A DNA stretch of 64,000 nt from NCBI GenBank assembly GCA_003313425.1, contig NHZP01000071.1:186001-250000 (forward strand). The letters run 5' to 3'. The notes beneath the pieces were generated by a model. The model did not search any database. It saw nothing but the letters and a program-made list of their open reading frames with translations, and was not told where the DNA came from. Source of the DNA: Pseudopyrenochaeta lycopersici (taxonomy: Eukaryota; Ascomycota; Dothideomycetes; Pleosporales; Pseudopyrenochaetaceae). Shown here one piece after another: positions 25,161 through 34,900 of the stretch; the stretch's first letter is position 1, and each line of letters opens with the position of its first letter. The position numbers and the translations under genes are program-made.

Positions 25161-28100
25161 CTTATAAAACTTATATTTCTTAGGTTTAAGTAGTAAACTA
25201 AATCTTCCTAAGTAGGTAAGAACTATCTTAGCGTGCTTAATATATTCCTGTAGATTATTAGAGTATATAAGGATATTATTAAGGTATATAATAATAAATA
25301 TATCTAGGTATTCTCTTAACACGTTATTAATAAGTACCTAGTATATAGCTAGTGCGTTAGTAAGACTAAAAAGTATTACTATATACTTATAGTAGCTGTA
25401 GCGTGTTCTAAACGTAGTCTTCTATTCTTTACCTTCTTTTATATAAATAAAGTTATATACTTCTCTTAAGTCTAATACTATAAAGACTTTTATAAAGGCT
25501 AGTTAATTTTATAGTTCTACTATATTTAGTAGAGGGTATTAATTCTTTATTATAATATTATTAAGTTTCTAGTAGTTAATATATAACCTTAACTTCTTAT
25601 TTTTCTTTAGTATAAATAGTATAAGGTATCCTACTAGTAACTATAATTCTCTAATAAATCTCTTTTTTAAGTTTATCTTAATATATTTACGTAGGGTCTT
25701 AAGTTCTTTTTCTAATAAACTATAAATTAGGCTAAAAGTTAGTTACTTTCCTTCCTATAAGATAATCTTATAATCCTAGAGTTAGTATTTAGGTAACGCT
25801 TTTATAGTTATCTCTTTCTAAAAGAGTAACTTATATTCTTTCTACTTATTAGGAATTACCAGAGTTACGCTTTACTTCTTAACTCTAGCTTATAGGTCTA
25901 AGAGCCTCCTATTAGTACCTACTAAGTTAGACCCTTATATTCTAAGGTTGTCCTTATTTAAAGTAAGGATCCTAATTATTATCTTCTTATCTACCTAGGT
26001 ACTTAGCTGCAGCGTAGGCTTACTTATAGTTACGTCTGTTCTATAGTATTTAAATAAGCACTTTTTCTTCTTCTAATCTATTTCTAGGCTATATTCTCTT
26101 AACTATAAGAGTCCTAGTATTACATCGTATTATAATAGTCTAAAAACGTCTAGGTTAATTATCTCCTTATAGTTCTAGATAATAAGTTATACGCTCTATA
26201 CTTTATATATAATTACAGACTCTAATAGTATTAGTTACCTATTAGCTACTATTAATAGATACAATACTAATTTAAATAATAGAATAAGGCTAGCTTATTC
26301 TATTACTCGCGCGGAAATATAGCTCTATTATACTCTAGAATCTACTAGTGCCTTTATCTAGCTTCTATTAAGCTTAATATTTAGCTTAAGAAGTCTTTAT
26401 GCACCTGTTATATATAGAGTTTATAATTCTTACCTATTAGTAGGCGCGACTCTTAAAAAGGCTCCTCTTAATACCTATTTAGTGTCTTAACGTCTTTATA
26501 CTTAAGGTAGTTAGAGTTAAGGCACGTTTACTATTACTGCTAATTACATTCTCTATTCAAGACTAGTTATATTACTATAGTAGCTGTAGGGTTATTATTT
26601 CCTAGAAAGTAGAGGACAGTCCTCTTATCCTATAGATAGTTATTATATTTAACTTTAGGATAATTATACTATTAGTATTTATATTAATATAATAAGTAAG
26701 GGAAGTATCCTTATTCTATTTTACTTAAATAGTATATTATATACAGGTCTGTAGTGTAGAAAGACTAGTAGATAACACTATATTACTTATTACCTAGATC
26801 TATTAAGTAGTCTAGTACTAGTTTCTATAGTTCTTTACGCATAGTATATAGAGTTTAAGCTACCTCTACGCGCTTATAGTAGTCTCTAGCTTCTTCTTTT
26901 ACAAGAAGCTAGTTAGGGTTAATATTCTCTTTATTATCCTCCTAATACATTTATTATTTAAGCTAAGTATAAATATCTTATTTCTTACTATCTGTAAGCA
27001 TAATTTTACTATAAGAGTTAACTTAAAGGTACCCTTATTATACTAGGTCCTAAGTATTAGGTACGTAGAAGGCGTCTTCTTATTTTAATAGTAGTATTAT
27101 TTAGCGTTATAGTGTGTATTTAGGGGTCTTAACTACTAGGGGTTCTAGTACTTATATTTATTTAGCTTATTAAAGTCTCTATAGTGCGTCCCTAACGCTT
27201 ATAAGTTACTATACTTCCTTAGCTCTTTTTACCTATTCTTATATTACCTTTATGTAATATTCTAGGTAATTATAATATTCCTGTAACATATCTTATATTA
27301 CTTATTTAGCTAAGATAATTATACTTATTCCTTATGCTATAGCTACTTCCTATTCTTCTAGAGTTAGCGTATTAATATACTATACCTTATATATATATTA
27401 CGCGCGTAGTTAGTAGTTAAGTTCTATAATGTCTTTCTCTACCTCTTTAGGTGTTAATAGCTTTAGGGTTCTTAGTTAATATTAGTTCTAGAAGTTCTCT
27501 ATTTTTTATTCTTTAGTCTAAAGTACTATAGTATTACTAAGGTCTTCTGTAGTATTATTATAGACTAGGGACAGGGAGCTGTTACTCTTTTCCTTCTTAT
27601 TGCTATACTAGGTTCCTAGAATCTCTTTCTTAGTAGGTTCTAAGAGAGGTAGCTGTAATACTTCTGTATCTTAAGCTCCTTCCTCTTAGGTTGTAACGAC
27701 TTCCTATATTTTATTATCGCTGTTCTCTTCTTTTACAACTATTATGTTAATCTAGGGAGTTACTTTATTCTTCTTCCTGTAGTCCTTAGCTATATAGCCT
27801 TTCTTATTATAGTTAAAATAGGTTATTTCTTTCTTCTTTCCTCCTTTACCTAACTTTTCTTTATTAAGGTTGTCTAGATATATTACCTTAGATCCTTTAG
27901 ACGTATAATGTCCTAGGACTCCTTATAGCTAATATTAGTAACGTAGGTAACTACTATCAGATTTATTATAATAATCCTTTTATAGTTTTTTATCTTCTTT
28001 TATTTGTCTAGGTCGTTGTCCTGCGAGTCGCACGCGAAGCTTATAGAGCTCTATATCTAGTTAGATAGTTTTATTAATTAGGTTGTTTAGTGTCGTAATC

Positions 28101-28615
28101 TTCGTGCCTGTGCGTATAAGCTTAGTCTAGACGTCTGCTTTCAGGCCTTATTTGTATATAGTTTTTAGGGTATTATTATTCTAGCTAGTCTGTCTGGCGT
28201 ATCCTAGAAATTTATTAGTATAGTTGGCTGTAGACTTAGTTTATCGCATGTTTTAAACCTTACGTTCTGCGATAGTTACCTCGTTTAGGAGTTTAAACGC
28301 TTAGCGCATACATACTTTAAATCTGCCCGTCTCTTTAAATATAGTAATTAGTTCTTAAGGCTTTTCCTCGTCGCTTATATACTTAACTAGGTAAGGCTTT
28401 ACCTATTTAGCAGCTTCGCCTCTTATATAGCTAGACATAAGTACTGCTTAATCGTTATTGTTTATAGTAGTTACATTAAACTTAAAGAACAGATTAAATT
28501 AGAGTAGCTATTCTTTGAGCTTAAAGCGATCCCTATAGAAGAGGTCTAATTTAGCGATAGTGTTGCCTAGCCTAGTAGTATAGTAGTTCGTGTTTTCTAT
28601 CTTAGTATTACTCAT
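25161..28615 (-). pseudogene. Element A: gag, protease and first part of RT
   Basis: Reading downward from ATG at 28615 the gag begins MSNTKIENTNYYTTRLGN and includes RGEAAKWVKPYL near 28420-28385, LTRTGTKITTLNNLINKTI-like text near 28110-28060 and a zinc-knuckle relic ITYFNYNKKGYIAKDY near 27830-27785, with Cys and His replaced by Tyr. A degraded protease region follows, then RT to [20 protein letters not shown] near 25280-25220, where YxDD is YLNN. The RT frame stops at the insertion point of element B (25160) and resumes at 19621. Only about 17 nt separate the 5' LTR from the gag ATG. Confidence 0.8.
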
Positions 28616-28632
28616 CTTAACGGTGTTTAAAG

Positions 28633-29017
28633 TGTAAAGATCTTAAAGGCTATTAGTAAGGATAATTAATAAGACTGCAAGGTTAGTTCTCTAGGATAGA
28701 GTAAGGGACTAGATAAAAGGGGGTTTAATACTAAGATAGTAAGAGAGTACTTCTATAAAGAGTACTAAGGGTTAAGAATAATTAGTATTACTATTACTAT
28801 ACTATAGAGTATAATATTAAGTTAAACATAATAAGCTATAAGAGTTTATTGTGGTGGTCTATATACATAGAAGTTATGCATGTTGCTCAGTGTGCTCGGT
28901 GTGCTTAGTGTCACTGATCAGACTGATCAACTGAGCACGTCACGTGACCTCGGTTGTTGGTCCAATACCTGTGAGGTCCAGTTGGGGCCACTGGGACAGG
29001 GTCCCAGCAGGATCGTA
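28633..29017 (-). repeat. 5' LTR of element A, half RIP-mutated and half not
   Basis: From TGTAAAGATC at 28633 to about 28850 it follows the other family A LTRs closely and is RIP-mutated. From about 28851 to 29013 (tgtggtggtc...cagcaggatcg) it keeps CA/TG dinucleotides and aligns only loosely with 16740-16919. The outer end is unclear because homology to family D starts at about 29018-29021. Confidence 0.6.
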
Positions 29018-31077
29018 TTAATTAGCTAGTAGCGACCTACTTAACAGAGCAACACTCTCTAGCAAACGAGCAGAAAGTATTATACGAACGCTAAAATAAG
29101 CTGCTAACTAGGCTATCTTAGCTATAACACACGCTTAATAATAATAGGAAGTATAGGCGAATAAGACACGTCGCCTAGCTCCTAAGTATAAGGTTAGAGA
29201 CTAGGTATAGTTAGACCTTAGGCACGTACAAACTACACGCAGAAGTAAGAAACTTAACTAGAAAAGTAAGAAGTACTAAGTCGCCTGCGTACAAGACCCC
29301 TATTAGGTTAGGCCTTATATACTATAAAGAACTAAATTATATTATGTAGAGAAGCTAAGACTAGCTGCTAAAGACCCCTTCCTATTATAATAAACTAATA
29401 ACTTAAACTCTGCTGCTATTATCGTATAAGATAATAACCTACAGGAAGACTACTTTAAATAGGTAATTAAAAACATCTAAGATAAGTGCTTACGAAATTA
29501 ATATAATAAGTTCTATATAAAATAAGAGGGGTACTATAACTTAACTAAGAAGCTAGATGAGAATCTTATTACTATAGAAGCCTATAAGAAATAGAGGACT
29601 TATATATAGCTTGTATAGCTACTATCTAGGAAACTACTAAAAGGTTAGAGAAATAAGCTAGTATAAGCTAACTAACTCTGTATAAGGCCCTCTAACCTAA
29701 GATATCTAAGAAACGTTTATCCTCCTTAGGCTTAGTAAGGACTTAACCCTAACCTTAACTACGCTAAGGAACAGAGACTCTATTAGAAGGTAGGAGAGGT
29801 AGAGTACGCCTAGCTATATAAGACGTACTGTAATCCTGCTACACGTAATTAGAGTAAGCCCTACTCTACTTACAAGTAATAGAGATATACCTAGTAAAGG
29901 CTATAAACGTATAACGCTCTTATATAGCCTTAGTATAGTTATTAGAATAGAAGTTAGTGTTAAGAGAACTATAGCTATAGATAAGGTAGGCTTTAAGGTA
30001 AGATTAATAACTAGAAAGGAGTTAATAAGTGTTAATTATATAATAAGTAATAACAGGGGAGAAATTATTAAGACTATAGCTCTACTAAGCATTATACAGA
30101 GACTAATTAATAAGATAAAAGAAGAATTTAGTAATATAAACTAGCATAGGCTAAATAATATTAGATATAGAAAAGAAAAGAGGAATAAGATATACAGAAG
30201 TAGTTATAAAGAGATAGTAAAACTTATCTATAACTAAAGTATCTAAGATATACTAGATTACGTAGTTAGTAGAGAGAAGAGACGTATTACTCTAAGCAGC
30301 AGGAATAATAATACTAGCAGGTTAAGTTTAGTTAGGAGCTGTTTAAGTAAGCTAAGCGTAAGTAACCTAAGTAATGTTAGCTCTAGAAGCTGCGTGCGTA
30401 GACATAATATTACTAGTAGTTATATAAGTAAGATAGTTTATACTACCGCTATAACTACTAGGACCCTACACACTATAATTAGGCTAACTAGCTAAGGGAG
30501 CTACTTTAAGAGGTATGTTAGTAATAATAGGAAGACGAGTTATACGTAAGTAAGTTAAAGCTAAGTAGTAAAAGAAGAAAAAAGAGTTAGAGGAAAAGCT
30601 CTTTATATGCGCATGAGCGAGTAAATAACTAACCTCTCCTCTACTTTACGTTATTAGGCAATAATAATAAGTAAAAGAGGAAAATTACCTGTAAATAAAT
30701 AAGAAAAAGTATATATAACACCTCTACTTTTACAGTATAATAATATAACGCTACTTATATAAGTATAAGGTTAAGGTTAAACTACGTATAAAGAAGTAAT
30801 ATAGTTATTTAAGGAGGAGGAGAGTATTATAATAGGCTGCGCCCTTTAAGTAAGAGAGGCTTCGCTACTATCGCACAGGGAGCGAACTCCTTAATCTCCT
30901 CTACTCTCTTTTCTTATAAGCTTATATAAGTTAGTAGCTAGAGGAGCACGTCTCTTTTTACTTATACAAATATATATATATATCCTCTAAGGATACCTGT
31001 AACCTCTTCTCTATCTTTCTCCTTCTGTAGTATAGGAGAAATGTACACTCGTTAGTTAGGCCTCTTCGCCTATAACA
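29018..31077 (+). mobile_element. Family D Ty3/gypsy element, 3' part only
   Basis: The segment is the reverse complement of the 3' third of the complete copy at 54591-61314. It holds the integrase C-terminus with KYKVGDQVWLDL-type text (about 29185-29220) and a PYQVRPYI segment, a degraded chromodomain-like region (about 29420-29600), a long 3' tail, a polypurine tract (aaggaggaggagagt, 30811-30825) and the 3' LTR. Gag, protease, RT and the 5' LTR are missing, and the left end abuts the 5' LTR of element A. The junction implies truncation or recombination rather than simple insertion. Confidence 0.75.
30828..31077 (+). repeat. 3' LTR of family D fragment
   Basis: 250 bp from TATAATAGGCTGCGCCC to CGCCTATAACA, the reverse complement of the 248-bp LTRs at 54591-54838 and 61067-61314. 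It contains a run of TA repeats near 30970. Confidence 0.85.
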
Positions 31078-31590
31078 GTAACTAATAGTTAGTCTGTTCT
31101 CTGTTATATTTCTTCTTATTAATCTTGTAAGCTTTAAGTTATACCTTATAGTTGTCTTAATTAGCCTTGTATATTTCCTAGCTTTTAGGTGATAAGTCTA
31201 ATAGTTTCGTTAGTGTAGCTGGAGCTATATTAGTTTAGAACAGGTTTGATCTTGTTAGCTAGCTTAATAATCTAACCTAGTTACCCTAAGAGTTTGACGA
31301 CGCGCTAGGTGCTAGTTGTTAGACTACAGCTAGTACGTAGTCAGCTAATTGTAGTAGGACTAGGGGGATCAGTTCTAGCAAAGGTTCTCTAGTTCTATTA
31401 GGGTCTGCGATTACCTATACGTTATAGAACTCTGCTTTTGCTTTAAGTTGTAGTAACTATAGCGTGTAGTTCGTGTAGTTAGTAAGGATAATCGTAGCGT
31501 CGCGTACGCTAGTAATATTTACGTGCGATATAGTCCTCGCTCGTTATAGGGTTAGTAAGACTCTTAATTATTAGAATTTAATAAATCTTT
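31078..31590 (-). pseudogene. Retrotransposon gag-like fragment (probably copia)
   Basis: On the minus strand, text with TAA/TAG stops includes DATIILTNYTNYTL and LLQLKAKAEFYNV near 31510-31430, then a proline/serine-rich linker (QLAPSASSNS-like) near 31310 and TNIAPATLTKLLDLSPKS near 31215-31180. An N-terminal segment of this kind (LTxxNYxxW...LL.LxA) is typical of copia-type gag. It is cut at 31077 by the family D LTR. The assignment to copia is tentative. Confidence 0.4.
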
Positions 31591-31597
31591 CTAGTTA

Positions 31598-31630
31598 CAG
31601 TCACACGTCAAATGTTTTGGTTGCCAAGCG
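31598..31630 (+). repeat. Left terminal inverted repeat of the Tc1 element
   Basis: Pairs with 32914-32946 (inverted). The last 15 bases (TTTTGGTTGCCAAGC, ending 31629) are identical; the outer half differs at several sites. Flanking TA lies at 31596-31597. Confidence 0.9.
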
Positions 31631-31699
31631 AGGTCGCTTAATACGCGTCGCACAACCAGCACATTTCAACCACCTCTCACAATACCGCCACGTCGCCAG

Positions 31700-32808
31700 C
31701 TTGGCACAGAAATCTCAGGAAATGCCCGCTGAGGGCCTAATTTAACGCCTCTAGAGCGACAGGCAATTATCTCTAAAGCTGAGGCTAGTGTTTCAGTTGC
31801 AAAGCTCGTGGCTGAGTTTAAGCGTTCACCAAATTGCATCTGCACCACTATTAGGCTTGCTCGAACTCGAATAACACGAGATAAAGCTCCTTGTTCTGGG
31901 CGCCCTTAATTACTATCACCTTATTAAAAAGGATTATCTATCGTACAGTACGCGCGCGGCCAAAGATTAAGTACTCAGAGCTAGCTCAAGCCAGCGTGGT
32001 CGTGAACCACAATAGCACCTCTTCAAAGCCACCTAGCACCAGTACATTATATCAAGTGCTTAAGAGACAAGGCCTCACTAAATATCGCTGCAAAAAGCGT
32101 CTAAAGCTATACCCAGTTCATGCTTAGCAGCGTTATGCGTTCTGTAGGACGTACTCTACTTTTCCGTAGCATCACCGCACTCTCAAGTTCTCAGATGAGT
32201 GCTCAATTCAGAAGGGCTCAGGCCACAACAACGAGTGGTGCTTTCGCTATCTATGGGAGAAATGGAAGAGAGAGATAATTACTCCTATCAGTACTAGCAG
32301 GAGGCCTGCGCAGATGGTGTAGGGCGCTATATAGCTTAATAAACGAGGGCGGGCAAGGAGGAGTAGGCTAGTCATAATAGAGCGCGATCCTAATGCTCCA
32401 CAAGGTGGCTACTCTACTAAAAGTTACATTCAAGCCTTGACAGAAGGTCTCTTGCCTAGCCATCAGCGTTCATAGCTCTTTATGCAGGATAACGCGCGCA
32501 TCCATACATCAAGAAGGGTAAGGAGCTGGCTAGCTGAGCAGGGTATCAACACCATCATCTGGCCACCTTACTCACCAGATCTCAACCTAATTGAGCACCT
32601 CTGGTGGCACCTTAAAAAGCGCATGAATCGCTTCTATCCTTAATACAATAGCCATAGCGTAGTTAAATAAGAGTGGGATAGTTTCTGTAAGGCCTTGAAG
32701 AGGTGCTAGCGAAGCATACCGAGCAGCCTCATCAAGGCGCTGATTTTAAGTATGCCTCGTTGAATTCACGCCTGCAAGCAGGCGCGAGGCTGGCAAACAA
32801 AGTACTAG
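31700..32808 (+). pseudogene. Tc1-type DD34E transposase, broken
   Basis: An N-terminal helix-turn-helix (LTPLERQAIISKA near 31742; SVSVAKLVAEFKRSPNCI near 31786-31840) is followed by a second HTH and linker (RTVRARPKIKYSELA near 31939-31983). The catalytic core shows FSDECSI (near 32190), FMQDNARIHTS (near 32480-32510) and PPYSPDLNLIEHLWWHLKK (near 32560-32620). Between the second Asp and the Glu are 34 residues, giving DD34E as in Tc1. The end reads ARGWQTKY and a stop at 32806-32808, so the length of about 370 codons is normal. Several TAG/TGA stops occur at former CAG, TGG and CGA codons, and the frame shifts once near 31910. The catalytic triad itself is intact. Confidence 0.9.
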
Positions 32809-32913
32809 CTCTTATATATCTCCTCAGCCCAAAATCTCAGTATAATTATCAAGTTTAAGGCTGTTTTTCTATATTGTTGAGATACAGCCCTGGTGTTAGC
32901 GATAGGTGGGGCA

Positions 32914-32946
32914 AGCTTGGCAACCAAAATATATGACCTAGTACTG
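32914..32946 (-). repeat. Right terminal inverted repeat of the Tc1 element
   Basis: Inverted partner of 31598-31630, ending at 32946 and followed by TA (32947-32948). Confidence 0.9.
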
Positions 32947-33304
32947 TATAATTGTGGATTAGAATTGATTAATTTTCGTAGGTTCTGTTTTCTCTCCTTT
33001 TTAAACACAGACCTGATACATCGGTGATACATAGGTGATACTGTCCACGGTGCAGTATTCGTGTACTTTAGCTTTCTATGCCTCTTATCTGACAGGTTTA
33101 AGGGACTTCAAACGTCTGTGCAGCAACTCGCTCAGTCTAAATTTAATCTAGATTAAGAGCTAAGATTACAAGATTAATATTAGCCTCGCGAGAAGCTAGT
33201 TGAGGTTGAATTGGTAGAGACATAATTGATTAAAGTTAATGCGTTGCGCAAAGTTGGTGGGGTGGCCCGCTCGCTTACATGGCCCGCTCGCTTGCCATGT
33301 ACGT
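32947..33304 (-). pseudogene. 5' end of a pogo-like transposon with transposase N-terminus
   Basis: Read on the minus strand from 33304, the end is ACGTACATGGCAAGCGAGCG, with the block GCAAGCGAGCGGGCCA / GTAAGCGAGCGGGCCA occurring twice, preceded by TA (33305-33306) and followed by ccccaccaac. Downstream an ATG near 33215 opens MSLPIQPQLASREANINLVI and continues with an ERVAAQTFEVP helix-turn-helix text like the start of pogo/Fot1 transposases (AA..y.VP...R). The rest of the transposase and the other end are missing; the fragment fades out toward the Tc1 element. It is less RIP-damaged than the large retroelements. Confidence 0.65.
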
Positions 33305-33393
33305 TAGGCGTGAAATGCGTTAAAGTAGGGAGTAATTAGGCCTTAGCAGTCAGGCTCTATCGCGCTGTAAAAGGTGCAGAGAGACTAGGCTGT

Positions 33394-33499
33394 TAGGGTT
33401 CAATCCTTTCAGGCTACTAGACGCAGGTGAAAGGGTTCAATCCTTCCAAGTTACTAGACGCAGGTGAAAGGTAACGATCCTGCCAAGTTACTAGACGCA
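33394..33499. repeat. Three-copy tandem repeat, 37-bp unit
   Basis: The block ttactagacgcaggtgaaag (or ggctactagacgcaggtgaa) occurs three times at a 37-bp period, with intervening text ggttcaatccttccaag or ggtaacgatcctgccaag. Units differ by a few substitutions. No frame crosses it. Confidence 0.8.
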
Positions 33500-33533
33500 G
33501 GTGAAAGGTAACTGTTACCTCTTACCTTTCACC
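33500..33533. other. Perfect 12-bp inverted repeat ending the tandem array
   Basis: GGTGAAAGGTAA (33500-33511) and TTACCTTTCACC (33522-33533) are perfect reverse complements around a 10-nt loop. The left arm is the last tandem unit, so the structure arose by inverted copying of the repeat end. Confidence 0.8.
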
Positions 33534-33794
33534 AAGCTAGGTAACTGGATCGGGACTAGCCTGCTCTAGCTCATGTATATAGGCAGCACCTCTCCCCCGA
33601 AGGTGAGAGGTATCTGCTATTTTGTCCATTTCCTTTTAAATTGAGTTTCTTCAACTAAGACCGTCCCAACTGTGCGTGTTGACTGCCTTACATAGGCATA
33701 ACTTGCGCACGTGTAAAAACAATACTATAGGTGCTACTTAAGCTTACATATTAATATCTATAGATTACTTGAATTTATAGTTGAGCTGTACGCT

Positions 33795-33862
33795 GGTAGA
33801 GGTGCTCAAACTTGGTGGGGTGTGGCGCTCGCTTGTGCGCGGCGCTCGCTTGTGGGACACGT
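33795..33862 (-). mobile_element. Solo end of a pogo-like transposon
   Basis: Read on the minus strand from 33862 it begins ACGTGTCCCACAAGCGAGCG, repeats ACAAGCGAGCGCC once more, then continues caccccaccaagtttgagcacctc. A TA lies outside (33863-33864). It closely matches the left end at 50231-50280, which has one copy of the repeat. No transposase text is attached; about 150-250 bp inward (to about 33600) no frame is seen. Confidence 0.65.
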
Positions 33863-34209
33863 TAACACAGCTAGGTCAGAATTTTACTGTTACGACCGCG
33901 TGTACGGCAGGCTCATACGTAATAATGTAATTCATTCATACTATAAACATCAAAACAAGCAACGACAATTTCCTGCGCTTACCTTACTAGAGTCTTTAGA
34001 GTAGCCGTGGATAGCGCGCTATAATTGTTAGCCCTAAGGAAGCGGATGCTCTATTATCGATCCTGCGGTAACTCGTCGCAGGCTCTAATTTAATTATTCA
34101 ACGCATCAGGCCACTTTAATCTTTTCTAACATAATCTATAATGTTTGTTAATCTTTTTTATAGTACATTGATGGGTTGCTAAATTACGCAAGGGTTAAGA
34201 TTTCAAGCA

Positions 34210-34900
34210 TTCACCAATAGGGTTCGTTGCGACCAGGAAACCTCGTCCTGCAGATTATTCTCCCTTCAAAGTTAGAAGATCAACAGCAAATTTGAATAAT
34301 ATCGCCAACAGTTATGCGCACATTGAGGAAGCTAACGGATATGAGCATACTGACGATTACGATTACGACCAAGACAACGATGAGGATTAGTCATTCGAGG
34401 ACAACGAGGCTTTCGCAATTAATAAGAACCTATAACTATTCTGTAAGGGTTAGTATCACTGCATTGCGATGTAGCTTAGCTGTTGGCGTATTCGTTGACC
34501 TTGATGACGTCAGTTGTGAAAGGTTTAGGGAATATATAATAATATCAATGCTGAAGCTGCTGTAATGGTTTTGAGAAGCAGCGCTGCTAGGAAGTAACTC
34601 TTTAGACTGACCAAAAAGCTAACACATATCCTTGACTCAACGAGAGAGGCCTCTGCTCAGCAGTCCGATGTAGTATTCGTTAGGCGATACACCAATAATG
34701 GAAATTGGTGAAATATCTAGTGAGCGCCGCTGCTACCTGCCGGTCAAGTAAAACGGTCGTGATTAAAGTACCATCATGCTTCCCTGGCACCTTTCGCAAG
34801 GAATGACACTCAGGCTACTTTGCGCCACATCATTTCGTCGATCAAGCCGGAAGCAGAGCCGTAGACCACCTGAGATTTTGATTGAATGCACATGCGTCAA
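34210..34900 (+). pseudogene. Degraded unknown reading frame (low confidence)
   Basis: Normal base composition. Plus-strand frames give a serine/asparagine region followed by an acidic cluster (ANGYEHTDDYDYDQDNDED, near 34330-34388) and later NINAEAAVMVLRSSAARK (34543-34595) and LTKKLTHILDSTREASAQQS (34610-34670), separated by stops. No domain is recognised. It could be a decayed gene or an old transposon gag. Confidence 0.25.

Larger units (their letters stand above)
16529..29017 (-). mobile_element. Ty3/gypsy LTR retrotransposon 'A', split by nested element B
   Basis: Related LTRs lie at 16529-16919 (3' LTR in element orientation) and about 28633-29017 (5' LTR). The interior is on the minus strand: gag from ATG at 28615 down to about 27000, protease about 26500-26000, RT about 25800-25161 and continuing at 19621-19380, RNase H about 19330-18900, integrase about 18600-17700. 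The 5.5-kb element B sits inside RT with a 5-bp target duplication, leaving an element of about 6.9 kb, normal for gypsy. A second copy (A2, 51149 onward) shows the same region uninterrupted by B. Stops are pervasive and the RT box is YLNN, so it is inactive. Confidence 0.87.
31598..32946 (+). mobile_element. Complete Tc1/mariner-type DNA transposon (1349 bp), inactive
   Basis: The element starts CAGTCACACGTCAAATG at 31598 and its right end, read inward on the minus strand from 32946, starts CAGTACTAGGTCATATA. Both ends continue into the shared block TTTTGGTTGCCAAGC, giving imperfect 33-bp terminal inverted repeats. A TA dinucleotide flanks each end (31596-31597 and 32947-32948), the expected Tc1 target duplication. 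Inside is one transposase frame. Cut-and-paste elements of this class excise and reinsert at TA. RIP stops and a frameshift make this copy non-autonomous. Confidence 0.93.

Noticed and set aside
31666..31848. 60-residue minus-strand open frame
   Set aside because: Antisense shadow of the Tc1 transposase N-terminus.
33394..33510. CRISPR-like array
   Set aside because: Only three units, the spacers are themselves similar, and the organism is a fungus; it is a minisatellite.
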